A stretch of DNA of 64,000 nt from Gordionus sp. m RMFG-2023 (taxonomy: Eukaryota; Nematomorpha; Gordioida; Chordodea; Parachordodidae), in NCBI RefSeq assembly GCF_954871325.1, contig NC_088779.1, positions 8,868,846 to 8,932,845 on the forward strand, read 5' to 3'. Both the position numbers and the translations under genes were made by a program. Positions 37,463 through 49,417 of the stretch are shown here, piece by piece (within the stretch, counting starts at the first letter, position 1; each line of letters starts with the position of its first letter). The notes under the pieces were generated by a model, which was not told where the DNA came from, did not search any database, and saw only the letters and a program-made list of their open reading frames with translations.

Positions 37463-37679
37463 TTTGTTAAACGGCTCGTTTTGAGCCGATTTTTAAAAAC
37501 AGCTAACTCAGTTCTTTATCCAGAAAAATATTATGCAAGCCTGAAAATTTTGCTCTTAGAAGGAGCAAAGGTCTAGACATATAGTATCGAAATTTAGAGG
37601 CTTAGTCAATATTTTTCTGGCAAAAATATTGAGTTAGCCGTTTTTAAAAATCGGCTCAAAACGAGTCATTTAACAACAA
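37463..37679. mobile_element. TAGTGTTG-family foldback MITE nested in the CAGAGAC element
   Basis: Near-palindrome: TTGTTAAACGGCTCGTTTTG at the left, and AACGAGTCATTTAACAAC at the right, with matching TTTTTAAAAAC and CAATATTTTT blocks inside. The outermost bases of the usual terminus are lost. Confidence 0.75.
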
Positions 37680-37835
37680 GAGCTAATATACTTGCTTATT
37701 AAATTATAATACTCGCCGAAAAATATGATAAAATACGAAATAATCAATTTTTTGTATATACCAAGTCGAATATAATTTTAAAAAATTCCGAGCTGGGCCT
37801 AAAAAACAAATTTTATAAAAATTCAGGCCGGGCCT

Positions 37836-38013
37836 CCAAATTTTTTTTTAATATCCGTGCCGGGCCTAAAATTTTTAAACCCGGGCCGGGCCGTAAAAAA
37901 TTTTTGAAAAAAAAATCCGGTCCCCCAAATTTTTTTTTAATATCCGTGCCGGGCCTAAAATTTTTAAACCCGGGCCGGGCCGTAAAAAATTTTTGAAAAA
38001 AAAATCCGGGCCG
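37836..38013. repeat. 89-bp tandem duplication
   Basis: Two copies with period 89 bp, each containing TATCCGTGCCGGGCC and AACCCGGGCCGGGCCG; nearly identical, hence recent. Confidence 0.8.
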
Positions 38014-39115
38014 GGCCGTACATATGGTACCTCTGCAGGTCTCTGATAAAAAGATATCTTATTGTTGTATATTATTATTATTGATATTATATTGGGAAAT
38101 TTTTTTGTATAAAATATTTAAAAATCGCGTTATCTTTTTCACAAGGTAAAGAGTAACGCGTTCTTTTTTCAGACGTAATGAGTAACGCCTTTCTTTATTG
38201 AAGTAGCATTAACAGCACTACAAATAAATGATTATTCTCATTTGTATTTTAACATTGCAAAAAAAAAGTGGGTATAGAATACTATAATATTCAGCCAGTA
38301 ATGGAACATATTAATGAATATACTATTTCTTGAATATCATTACCTAATAATATAGATGAAAATTTTTGGTGCATCCATTATCAAATAAAGGAGATATTCT
38401 TGATTCACCTAATATAATAATACGCTCAAAAAAAAGGATGGTGAATAAATATATCTTAATTTTAATGAATTTATTATGTTCAAAAAAAAATTTATTTCTT
38501 TTACACAGGTGTAAATCCTCACTAGAAAAAAATTTGTCTAGCAATAATGTGCAGCCACTGTGTACTATTTTTATACAAATTTTAATTATATTACCTATAC
38601 GCATAACCAGTTATGGGGCAATAATATTTAAAATCTCAGACTATAAAAGAAAAGCTGTTATATCGATAAATTATCATTTGGTTAATATAAGCAAAAAAAA
38701 GTATTTTTAATGACAGCTGATGGGCCATTGAAAGATATCAAGTGAGATGAATGATTCAGAGATAGCAAAGGCCTATTTTTTCTTTCATGGCCTGCCTGGT
38801 CATGTTGGCAAAGAAAATGCATGCCCTTTCACGCTTGCTGCTAATAAACTTATAACCATCCCCGCCCACTCGAAAGAATATTTTAATCACACCCAAGAAG
38901 TTAATGATTTTAATTTTTTTTTCTAAATTTCTAAAAATTTATTACTTTTTACACTTTTTTTAATTTATTCTATCATTTAGTTGTATATTTCTCTAATTCC
39001 TTATTAATAACAAACTAAATAATTGCCATATGAAAATTTTAATTTAAAAGAAGAATATCCATTTAACTGTTCGTCTTTCTTCTATTAAACAAATGCATAT
39101 AGAAAAATAATCATT

Positions 39116-39226
39116 CACTGGAAGCTAAATTTATTAGGGCTAATAAAATTTTACTAGCAATTTTCTCAAAATTCACTGGAAGCTAAATTTATTGGGGCTA
39201 ATAAAATTTTACTAGCAATTTTCTTA
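39116..39226. repeat. Two-copy tandem duplication, ~57 bp
   Basis: Two units starting CACTGGAAGCTAAATTTATT with a single clear base difference (AGGGCT / GGGGCT). Confidence 0.8.
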
Positions 39227-40083
39227 AAAAAATTTATTGTTATTTGTTTTATGAACGATGAACCTTTGAAGTTCATCCTCACAACTTTCATAAGTAGATA
39301 TTGTCGCCTCATAAGAATTAAAAAAGCTAGAAATTAAACAAATGTTTTATTTAGTATATGCAGTCCTATCAATTATTTAGCACTTTTATAGTTGTTATAT
39401 AAATATATACTGCCTTTTCATCGTCTATTAAAAACGTAAGGCTTTTGAAATTTGGATTTAGAATTAAGCCTACGCCTACCTTATGTATTGGTTTCATAAT
39501 AAATCTTTCCTTTAAAGGAGATATTGTAATGTTTCTTAGGATCATTATTGTTCACATTGACAAAATTATTTTTATTTCCATAAATAAACTTCATTTATTA
39601 TGGGATGAGAAGCTGCGCTCAGATTATCTAAGCATTCTTTGAATAGGAATAAAAAAAAATCAAACTGGCATGTGATTTTTAAATCCAGTCACCAATCTGT
39701 TTAATTCTCGTTTGTTAAGCAGATAAACTTGTATTTCATCATATGATTTTAAGAAACTTTGTATAATGATATATAGTTCCATCTCATTATTATATCTTGC
39801 TTAATGGAATGGTTTAGTTTGCTGCATATTGTAAAATATTGCACTATTAATTTTACACCATTTTATTAAAGCATTGCATCAATTACCTTTTAGATTTGTA
39901 GGTAAATACGAGAAAATTTAAATAAGTTAAGATGTTTAATTTTGACATATTATGATTTAAGTGCAAATGATTAGTATTAGTATATATATTAAAGATAAAA
40001 TGAAAACATTTAAATTAAATTTCTATTTCTGAACGAGAGTGGAAACTAATTAATTTTCACTCAATTGAAATTTTATATGGTGG

Positions 40084-40212
40084 GGGTGTTGTTAAACGGC
40101 TAGCTCAATATTTACGCGAAAAATATTAGCAAGCCTGGAAATTTTACTCATAGATGGCAGAAAGGTTTGGACCGGGCTAAAATATTGGGTTAGCCGTTTA
40201 TTACCAACACTA
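40084..40212. mobile_element. TAGTGTTG-family foldback MITE, short copy
   Basis: Starts GGTGTTGTTAAACGGCTAGC and ends TAGCCGTTTATTACCAACACTA, with AAGCCTGGAAATTTTAC and CATAGATGGCAGA inside. No target duplication visible. Confidence 0.75.
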
Positions 40213-41369
40213 AATGCGGAAAAAAATGTTATTACTAAAATGCGTAAATTTTGTAATCAAAAAGAATTAAATTAAATATCAAAAATATATATTATAATTA
40301 TAAAATTGCAAATTTATATTCATAAAAAACAATTTTGAAAATTCAATTTCCGTGATTCAAGGGAAATTTATTTTAGCGTCCAACTCCAATGACGCCCGTA
40401 AAAATTTTGGAATCACACCTAATTTAAAATTTTTTCACGCTTTCGCTGTGACCTTACCGTGTCACGCGAAATTATAGGACCCTGCCCATTCTTAGTAAAA
40501 AATAGATAATTTTTAACCTATGAATGTTAATTTTTATTCCTTACCTAGTTTAAATAATGAGGCTTAAAAGGGTTTGTTAATTTTGTTGGGAGATATAAAT
40601 GGCGGCTCGGGTGCATTATAAGGGGACTAAGTCTTCCTCACTAATTTTATTTTCAGCCCCCTTTCGAAATTTTGAGAAATGGCTGAGCTTTGCCAAAAAA
40701 TTTTAATATTTTATCAAAATAGTTAAATTTGAACCTTAATTATAATTTAAAATTTTTATAGAACAAATATATAAAAAAATTTTTTTTATAGCCACTAAGA
40801 TTTGTTACAAGAGCACCTTACCAAATGGCAATGATATAATAAAATATTTAAATTAGTTTAATTTGTATAATTAAGAAAGAAAGATTTTAGCTTCTTAGTT
40901 TAGTTTACAATTTTTATTATTATTAATGGCTTCATGTTTTATTTAAATATATCACTTGAGGAAGATATACCTCAAACCGATATCCTACTGTTATAAATGA
41001 ATGTAAATATTTGTAAAATCACGTTGGTAGGATTTAGATTTATAATTTGATTTTGGGGGAAGTTTATATTATGATTGCGATTTTTGAGGTATTTTTATTT
41101 GATATAATGTAATTTTTATTTTTAATACTGATTTTCATGATTGTGATATTTATAATTTTTTTTAAAAATATATTTTAAACTTGAGCTTCCGTATAAAAGG
41201 AAAGCGAATTGTTATATAATATAATTCATTCGTTTTTTCCTTTTTATAAAATATTATAATTATGCTTCCTTTGTGATTAATAAAAGATTTGTAATAATAT
41301 TGTAATTTAATTCTGGGAGTAATATTCAAGATATAGGCGGACAACGTAATACTAATTTTGTTGGAAAGA

Positions 41370-41540
41370 CAAAACTTCTCAAAGCTATCAAGATTAGCTA
41401 AAAAAAAATATTGTAAATTCCAGCAACTAGCACTTCTTCTGAAAGAAGAATTAGCATTGCTGGAAGGTTTTTAGAACAAAGAACATGATTAATTACAGAA
41501 AATGTGTATTCGTTATTATTGAATATAAATATTCAATTTA
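41370..41540 (+). pseudogene. hAT transposase C-terminal fragment
   Basis: A stretch read as LSRLAKKYCKFPATSTSSER...RISIAGRFLEQR and ITENVYSLLLLNINI with an internal stop and a frame change. This is the dimerisation domain pattern PATS-SERxFSxAG typical of hAT transposases. The rest of the element was not found. Confidence 0.6.
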
Positions 41541-43094
41541 TTTTTCTTTCATAAACATTTTATTAGATCAAATAAATTCCTTATCCATGATTTAAATTGA
41601 GAATTTTTTTTAATACTTAGTACAGTAATTTTTTAAATTATAAAACTTTTTGTAGAGATGTAGTAATGAAATTAAATCTCTTTTTATTAAATGTGTAAAA
41701 AATTGAAAGAATAGGCATATTTAAATTTTATAAAAAATGTGCATGAAGGCAGGTAAATCTTTTTACTAGGACAGGTGGGTAAAGAATTTTACACTAATGT
41801 GCAGTTATATTTTTAAACTATGTGTGGGTTTAAAAAAATTTAAATATTGGGCTGATGGGCTAAAAACTTGGAAAAAGGAATTGGGATTTTAAAATTATAT
41901 TTTAAATAAAAATGTTATAATTTTCTGAATAGAATAACTCTATTGGCACTTTGAAAAAAGTGTTATTAATGATTAAAAATTTTTATTATAAATTCTATAT
42001 ATACTCCTTTAGATGCAAAATTAAAACTTTATTTTAGAATGTATTATTAAAATAAACATTAGCATCATTGGGCACAAAAATATAATATAATCATATTAAG
42101 AGTAGTTTTAAAATGTATTTATGGATTGCAACCTGGCCATTGGTTTTATAAATTGAGCCATGTAGGAAATATTTTATAAAAAAATAATTTTCTACTGGTG
42201 AAAAAGGTAAACACTATCTTATCAACAAGAGAATCTTAAAGGTTTTATGCCCATGTCTTATTTTTTAGACTTTTTCCTCCTAGTAGCTAAGGGTTAGAAA
42301 ATGTAGAATGGTTAAAAAGATGCTAAATGAATGACTGATAGCAGAAAGGTTTATGCAAAGTAAATAGTTTAAAAAAATTTGGCCATATGCTAAAGGTTAA
42401 GGTCTATTAAGTCTAATTTTATAATGAAGGAAATTATTTTTCCAATTTTTACAGAAAACAACCTCATGGATGAAGTCATTCTTAATGTTAAAAATAAATA
42501 GTTTAAAATTTGGACATATGTGATGAGGGATTGGAAGGTTTTTTAAAATTCTTAATTTTAATATCAATTACAAATAATTAGTTAAAAAAACATGAACTAA
42601 AATATTATAAAACCAGTGGTGGGGGAAGGGGGAGTTAAAACAGGACTGAGAACCAGAATCCTTTTTTAAATTTAGGGTTCAATAACTGTTTTTAATATTA
42701 AAATTAAATATAAAAGAATATGCAAATTAAAGCATATAATTTTTTTTATTTTAGCGTGGAATCCTCTTTATTATATTTTAGTGTACTCCATTTTATATAG
42801 AAATTTGACCAGCATATTTTGTAACTTTTTTTAAATAATATTTACTATATAATATAACATATATTTTAGGAATATTTATTTTAGCTTGATGAATTATCAA
42901 AAGTAAGGCCAAAGAAAAGAACATAATCACAAGGTAAAATAGTTATATTAAATGCAAGCTGCAATGAACATCAAAATTAGGCATAAAAAATCTATATTTT
43001 AATTTTAACATCTCAATCTTGGAAGATATCATAATTGTTATATTCTAATAATAATGATAAATTATTTTTATAAAAGGGTTTTAATATGGTAAAA
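41541..43094. other. Gene-poor AT-rich stretch
   Basis: Nothing recognised. Repeated words such as TTTAAAATTTGG and TGGGCTGATGGGC suggest old repeat material without clear ends. Confidence 0.4.
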
Positions 43095-44114
43095 GGGTCA
43101 TTCCACGTCAAATGAGCAAAAAAAATGAAATTTTCGGCCGACCCCTTTCGATTTTTTTATATTTTGGTAAGCAAAGAAAGGTCAATGTAACTAAGAAATA
43201 GCCAAAATTTTAGCCTCCTAACATTTATATTTTTGAAAATATTAGGGTTTAAAGTAGCAAAAATGACGTATTTTTTCCATTATCTGCATTCATTCAATTA
43301 AGCATATCTTAAAAACTACATAATTGTAAATAACGAATTTAATATTAAAATTACGTACAAAGATTCTACTTTTAGATAAAAAAAAAATTTTATTTTTTTT
43401 TCCCAATTTCCGGCCATTTTATTTAATATATAAGGACTAAAACGATTTTTTGGAAATAATACGACCTTCAATTTTTTTAAAAAATTTAGTAGACATTATT
43501 AAACTCTTACTTTATATTTATAAAAAAAATTAGTCTGGGACGCTGCCATCTTCATTCTCAAAATCGATAAAAATGTTTCGAAAAGTGTATAAATATTTTC
43601 CCGAAAGGGGGCGTCTTTGTATAAAATTATATATTAATCAGTTTTTAATGGTTTTTCTTGGACTATTTGATATAATTTAAAGGAGTATTTCTCTTGTAAG
43701 TGAAAATAACAATAATTCAATTATAGAAATTGTCTATCGATAAAAGAAATTTAATTTATTACTTTATTATAAAATTATTTGCCCATATAACATATATTTA
43801 ATGAATATTATTCAACCAAGTTTATAGTTCTTGAATATATGAATCAGAATCTTGTGCTTTTCATAGACCAAAAATAATATCAAAATTTTCTATACTCAAT
43901 TTTTTAAAATAATTTTATATTTTTAAAATATTACAAATATTAATTTATTATTATTATGAAATTATATACAAAATAAAAGTATTATCATAAAATAACCCAA
44001 AACAATATAAATATTGGATCGGATTTTCTAAAATCGGCATAGCCTTACTAAATTAGAATAACCATAAAAAGTGTTTAAATCAATAAAATAAATAAAAATT
44101 TTAAAATTGATTAA

Positions 44115-44327
44115 CCCTTTCGCGCCCAGCGAGTTCATTTGTCATCAAAATTTTTAATATATTAATTTTTATATTTAAAGAAACTAATGGTTGGTACTTA
44201 GAGATATTAATTTATAAAACAATATTTATTATTTCGTATTTTGTCAGTAACCTGTCAATCATTATTTTATTATATCAAAGTACATGTATTTTTTGTTCAT
44301 GGGAAATATTCTGGGCGCGAAAGGGTT
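44115..44327. mobile_element. piggyBac-like MITE with TTAA sites
   Basis: Inverted ends CCCTTTCGCGCCCAG / CTGGGCGCGAAAGGG, flanked by TTAA at 44111-44114 and 44328-44331 (two extra T at the right). No ORF. Nested inside the long-TIR transposon, so younger than it. Confidence 0.75.
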
Positions 44328-44399
44328 TTAATCATTCAATAACACATGCTCACTATATTAATTCATTTTTTAATTAATTTCTTGGTATTTTGATTTATC

Positions 44400-45680
44400 A
44401 ACACCTAACCCCAAGCCTGGAAAAACTATAGACGAATATACAGTTAAAATTGTACAAGAATTTTATTGTATGGACGAAATAAGCAGAATCATGCCAGGCA
44501 AGAAAGATTGCGTTTCGATTTTGACCAAAGACGGAAAAAAGAATACCATACATAAGAGATTAATTTTAGATAATTTGAAAAAATTTTATATATTTTTTAA
44601 AGAAATGAGGCCTGATAAAATTGGTTTTTCGAAATTCGCAAGCATTCGCCCAAAAATTGTATACTCGTTGGAGGTAGTGGTACACATGTATGTGATTGCA
44701 GCTACTAACAAAATTTTAAATTACTGATCATTGGATCAAATTTAACCAATGATATGTTACCCTTTAAAACATACAAACATATTTTACACTTAATAATTTG
44801 TAATTCGCCTCAACCATCCAGTTATATGGGCAAATGTTTGTCCAGGGTCAACACATTTACGTGATCAAATAGAAATATTGTTTCGTTCTAAGGATATCGA
44901 ATTTATAACATACAAACAATGGCTATCCGTAGATTGAACCACTCTTGAAACAATAACCAAACCAGTAGGTGAATTTATCAATGCTTTTTTGAAAAAATGG
45001 AATCTTTATTACTCCATTTTTTTATTTTAACGCAACAATCGTTGTATCAAAACAATCTAAAATTGAGCTTAGACGAAGACCAATATTTAATTTTGTGATT
45101 TTTAAGAAAACTATAGCTTTATACTTCAGGATGAAGTACAAAATTATCATTGGAATAGGGCTCAATCCACTGTTCACCCTTTTCTTATATATTATAAAGA
45201 TAATTTTGCCAATATTTGTTGCCTAAATTATGTAATGATATCCGAATCTTTGCAACACAATACAATAGCTATAATTTCAAAAAAACATTGGTAAATTTTT
45301 TAATTAATAAAATTTGTAGGCCAAATAAAATTTTTTATTTTCCGGTGGATCCGCTGCACAGTATAAAAATCGTAAAAATTTTATTAATATTTGCCATCAT
45401 GAGATGGATTTCGGGGTACAGGCGAAATGGCATTTTTCTGCTACAGCACACGGGAAAAGTGTTTGTGATGGGATTGGTGGCACTGTTAAAAGATTAGCCG
45501 CTAGAGCTATTTTACAAGGCCTTACTCAAAGTACACATCATATGAATTGTATGAGTTAGCTAAAGAAAATATTAATGTCATATATTTTGAAGATGACCAA
45601 AATAATTTATGATTACGAAGATCTATTACTCAGGGAAAGATTTTCAAAAACTAGATCTATATCTGGAACACACAAAATAC
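44400..45680 (+). pseudogene. Transposase-like protein of the HGKG-CDG-GGTVKRLAAR family, decayed
   Basis: Begins with an open stretch (TPNPKPGKTIDEYT... DEISRIMPGKKDCVSI ... KIGFSKFASIRPK, 44400-44700). Further conserved pieces follow in different frames: an NNGYP/ST-like segment near 44930, ENYSFILQDEVQ-type near 45110, HPFLIYYKDN near 45190, and DGIGGTVKRLAARAILQ near 45470, then YELYELAKENINV near 45560. This is a protein abundant and multicopy in cnidarians and arthropods, known to me only as uncharacterised. At least four frame breaks or stops. Confidence 0.7.
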
Positions 45681-46884
45681 ACACCTTGATTCCAACAGAT
45701 CTACATCAATTTAAAATTAAATGTATTCCAATTCAATAGAAAGTACTTTAGAGTAGTTATTATTTAATGATGAAAGTATTATTATTGAAGAAATATCAAG
45801 ATACCTAACGCATCCTTACTATTCTAATTGGTGGTTAGCTTTGTTTTAGTGAAAAATCAAAAGCAGGAAGAAATATATATAAAGTTTTTATATCCCGACC
45901 TTCTAATTCCTTTACATTTCCAAGTATAGACGACACTCTTTACTTCCCCAAATATCATATCTTAACATTAGTTTCACTGTTAAATGCTACTGGCCGCAGT
46001 TATACATTTTCGTCACAAGAAAGTAAATGCTTTACCAAAAAATTAGAATCCTTTGAAAGTGAGTTTAAATTTAAAGTATATCAATTTTTTTAATATTTAG
46101 GGCGCCATATATAAAATACACAAGATTCTAATTCATATATTCAAACTCGAAACTTAATTGAACAAATTTTATTAATATTTATTAAATATATGTTATATGG
46201 GAAAAAATTTTTATAATAAATTATAAAGTAATAAATTGAATTTCTTTTATCGATAGACAATTTCTATAATTGAATTATTGTTATTTTCACTTACAAGATG
46301 AATAATCCTTTAAATTATATCTAATAGTTCAAAAAAAACCATAAAAACTGATTAATATATAATTTTATACAAAGACGCCCCCTTTCGGGAAAATATTTAT
46401 ACACTTTTCTAAACATTTTTATCGGTTTTGAGAATGAAGATGGCAGCGTCCCAGATTAATTTTTTTTTATAAATATAAAGGAAGAGTTTAATAATGTCTA
46501 CTAAATTTTTAAAAAAAATTGAAGGTCGTATTATTTCCGAAAAATCGTTTTTAGTCCTTATATATTAAATAAAATAACCGGAAATAGGAAAAAAAATAAA
46601 AAAAATTATTTATCTAAAATTAGAATCTTTGTATGTAATTTTGATATTAACTTTGTTATTTACAATTATGTAGTTTTTAAGATATGCTTAATTGGATGAA
46701 GGCAGATAATGGTAAAAATACGTCATTTTTGCCACTTTGAACCCTAATATCTTCAAAAATATATGTTAGGAGGCTAAAATTTTGGCTATTTCTTAGTTAT
46801 ATTGACCTTTCTTTGCTTACCAAATTTTAAAAAATCGAAGGGGGTCGGCCAAATCGTGGTTGATTTGTCATGGATGACCCAAAA

Positions 46885-47783
46885 TCAAGTTTATAAAAAA
46901 TGATGTTTCTGCTATTTTAAATTTTATAAGTCTCAATTTTAAGGACCATGAACCAGGTTCAGATATTTCATAGAACCAGAATATAAGCCCTATTTTTAGA
47001 TAGTGCATACACAGCCCTGGTTATAAATGTATATTTGGCGCAAGATAGTAAATTTTTAATGAGACATAGAATATCTCAATATTTGAAATCCAATTTTATA
47101 CTATCCTTGGCTTCTATCTTATGCATGATTTACAATTTTTAACCAGGTATTGTAATATTGGCACAGTTTCTGTAGCACTTGGATAGGTGTGATAATGCTA
47201 TACACCAAATTACATTAAAAAAGAAGAGGGCACATTATTTTATAAATTAGGAAGTACATTTTAAAAAGTTGATAATCAGTAGGCTGTGCAGTAAATGTGT
47301 ATATCTTAAAATTGGCAGCTAATTTAATGCATAAACATCTTGGAATATCAATATAATAATTTTATTTTAAGGAGGCATAAGAATTGACCAATCTGGAATT
47401 TGTTCTGGATCAAATTGGTAAAATTTTTTTAAAAAAGGTCCAATAAAATACTCATTTAATCTGTCAATGCTGATTTTTTTATTACTTATTTTGAGGCAAT
47501 TATGAGATATGCACATTTATAAACATATTATTATTGGCAAAAATATAAGTATAGCCCTAATTTTAATTGCTTTAAAAAAATATTAATGTATATCTTTATT
47601 GTGAAAATTAGTAGTCAATTTTATGAAATCAATTCTAATAAACTGAAATTAGTGCATATATGCAACAATATAAATTTTTCATTCATTAAATTTTTTAGGA
47701 TTGTATTAAAAATAATGATGAATATGTAATATGCTTATACATAAGTTCGTTTTAACTTAATTCTATAAATTGATGAAATACAT
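46885..47783. other. Region downstream of RPL27A
   Basis: AT-rich, no gene or complete repeat recognised. Confidence 0.4.
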
Positions 47784-47789
47784 TTTATT
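47784..47789 (-). terminator. Polyadenylation signal AATAAA of RPL27A
   Basis: AATAAA on the minus strand, about 58 nt beyond the RPL27A stop codon. Confidence 0.6.
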
Positions 47790-47846
47790 TGTTATTTTAA
47801 ATAAAATGGTGTATAATAAGAGTATAAATATAAAATTTAAATGGAA

Positions 47847-48481
<635 letters not shown>

Positions 48482-49274
48482 GTGTTAAATCTTTAATACG
48501 GAAAACAAGTCTACTTTGGGGGAAAAATTGTAAATATTAGGCAGATATTAAATATAAAAATAATTTTATGAATGACAATCGAGTATTATAATAAGCCAGA
48601 TATTATTTTATTATAAATTACATACGATTCATAGGTGGGTCAAAAAATAATTAAATGTTTCAAAAATATTTTTTTTTAGCTAATAAATATCCCCCCACAC
48701 CACAATCTTTAATTTTTTGAGAGTGGTAGGGGGTAAGTGACTTTAAGGGTAGGATAATTAAATTTTTAACTAAAATAGGGCAAAATATATTGCTCTAAAA
48801 ATTTAAAAGTATTATTTTGATAATATTGATTGATATTAGTATAATTTTTTTAAAAAATGATAAAACACTAAAATATTAAAACAACTATATAAAAATATAT
48901 AAAATTACTAAATAAAAATCTATGAAATTATGCCATAAATAAAAATATATATTAAAAGTATCGAAGGCTCTAAAAAGAACTTAATTTAATAAAGAAAATG
49001 TATCTAAAAAACAAGTATAATTGTGTTTAAAAATTTCTAATTGAAGTTTTTGTTTAAGAAATAAGGATTCGCGATATTCGTTTGTTATTCTAAAAAATCT
49101 TCATGATAATTTTTAAATATATGTAGACTGTAAAAAATTGCCATTAGTTGAACTTGAAATGACTATTGGCTAATAAATAAAATTATTTAATTTTGAATAT
49201 TTATTAATTTTTTTATTTTCCCCACAAGTAAGAAGGTTTGTATTAATTGATGAAGGAGAGCTCTAAAAATTAAT
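48482..49274. other. Upstream of RPL27A and spacer
   Basis: Just upstream on the minus strand is a pyrimidine tract (TTTTTCCCCC near 48520), compatible with a TOP-like initiator of ribosomal protein genes. The rest is AT-rich without recognised features. Confidence 0.4.
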
Positions 49275-49279
49275 ACTTT

Positions 49280-49417
49280 TGTAGTAATACCAACACTATT
49301 TATAAACAATACGACTACTAATTTCAATTTATTTCAAACATCAAATTTTTATTTTTTAATTTTTGAATATTCTATTCCATTTTTATATATAATATCTATA
49401 AATAATATTTTATTACA
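49280..49417 (-). repeat. 3' LTR of the gypsy-like fossil
   Basis: 138 bp; matches 52021-52173 apart from small differences. In plus orientation it starts TGTAGTAATACC and ends TTATTACA. Confidence 0.85.

Larger units (their letters stand above)
37024..38045. mobile_element. GGCCCGG-family hAT-type element, CAGAGAC ends
   Basis: Inverted ends CAGAGAC / GTCTCTG and perfect 8-bp duplication ATAAAAAG at 37016-37023 and 38046-38053. Both subterminal zones are alternating CCGGGCCGGGCC blocks and A/T runs. The right zone has an 89-bp tandem duplication (37836-38013). A TAGTGTTG foldback MITE is nested in the middle. Confidence 0.88.
38054..41370. other. Gene-poor region
   Basis: AT-rich. Near 38130-38219 is what looks like the right end of another hAT-type element (AACGCGTTC, TAATGAGTAACGCC, ending TTAACAGCACTA). 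A 55-bp direct duplication lies at 39116-39226 (units start CACTGGAAGC). A foldback MITE is at 40084-40212. The frames at 38366-38710 and 39445-39642 have no recognised family. Confidence 0.5.
43095..46880 (+). mobile_element. DNA transposon with ~770-bp terminal inverted repeats
   Basis: Left repeat about 43095-43865, right about 46108-46880, beginning GGGTCATTCCACGTCAAAT and ending with a diverged complement ATGACCC. The arms match for most of their length with scattered changes. Bases AAAA flank both ends (possible 4-bp duplication, weak). Interior codes for a decayed transposase-like protein and holds a piggyBac-like MITE. Superfamily not settled. Confidence 0.8.

Noticed and set aside
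38130-38219. Possible right end of an old hAT element whose left end might be near 30640 (both have AATG/GTTAC words)
   Set aside because: The two ends do not pair base for base and no 8-bp duplication was found, so one element enclosing the whole 30.6-38.2 kb block is not supported.
38366-38710. 114-residue ORF as a Harbinger-type or other gene
   Set aside because: No catalytic or structural motif; Lys/Ile/Asn-rich and overlapped by an antisense frame of similar quality.
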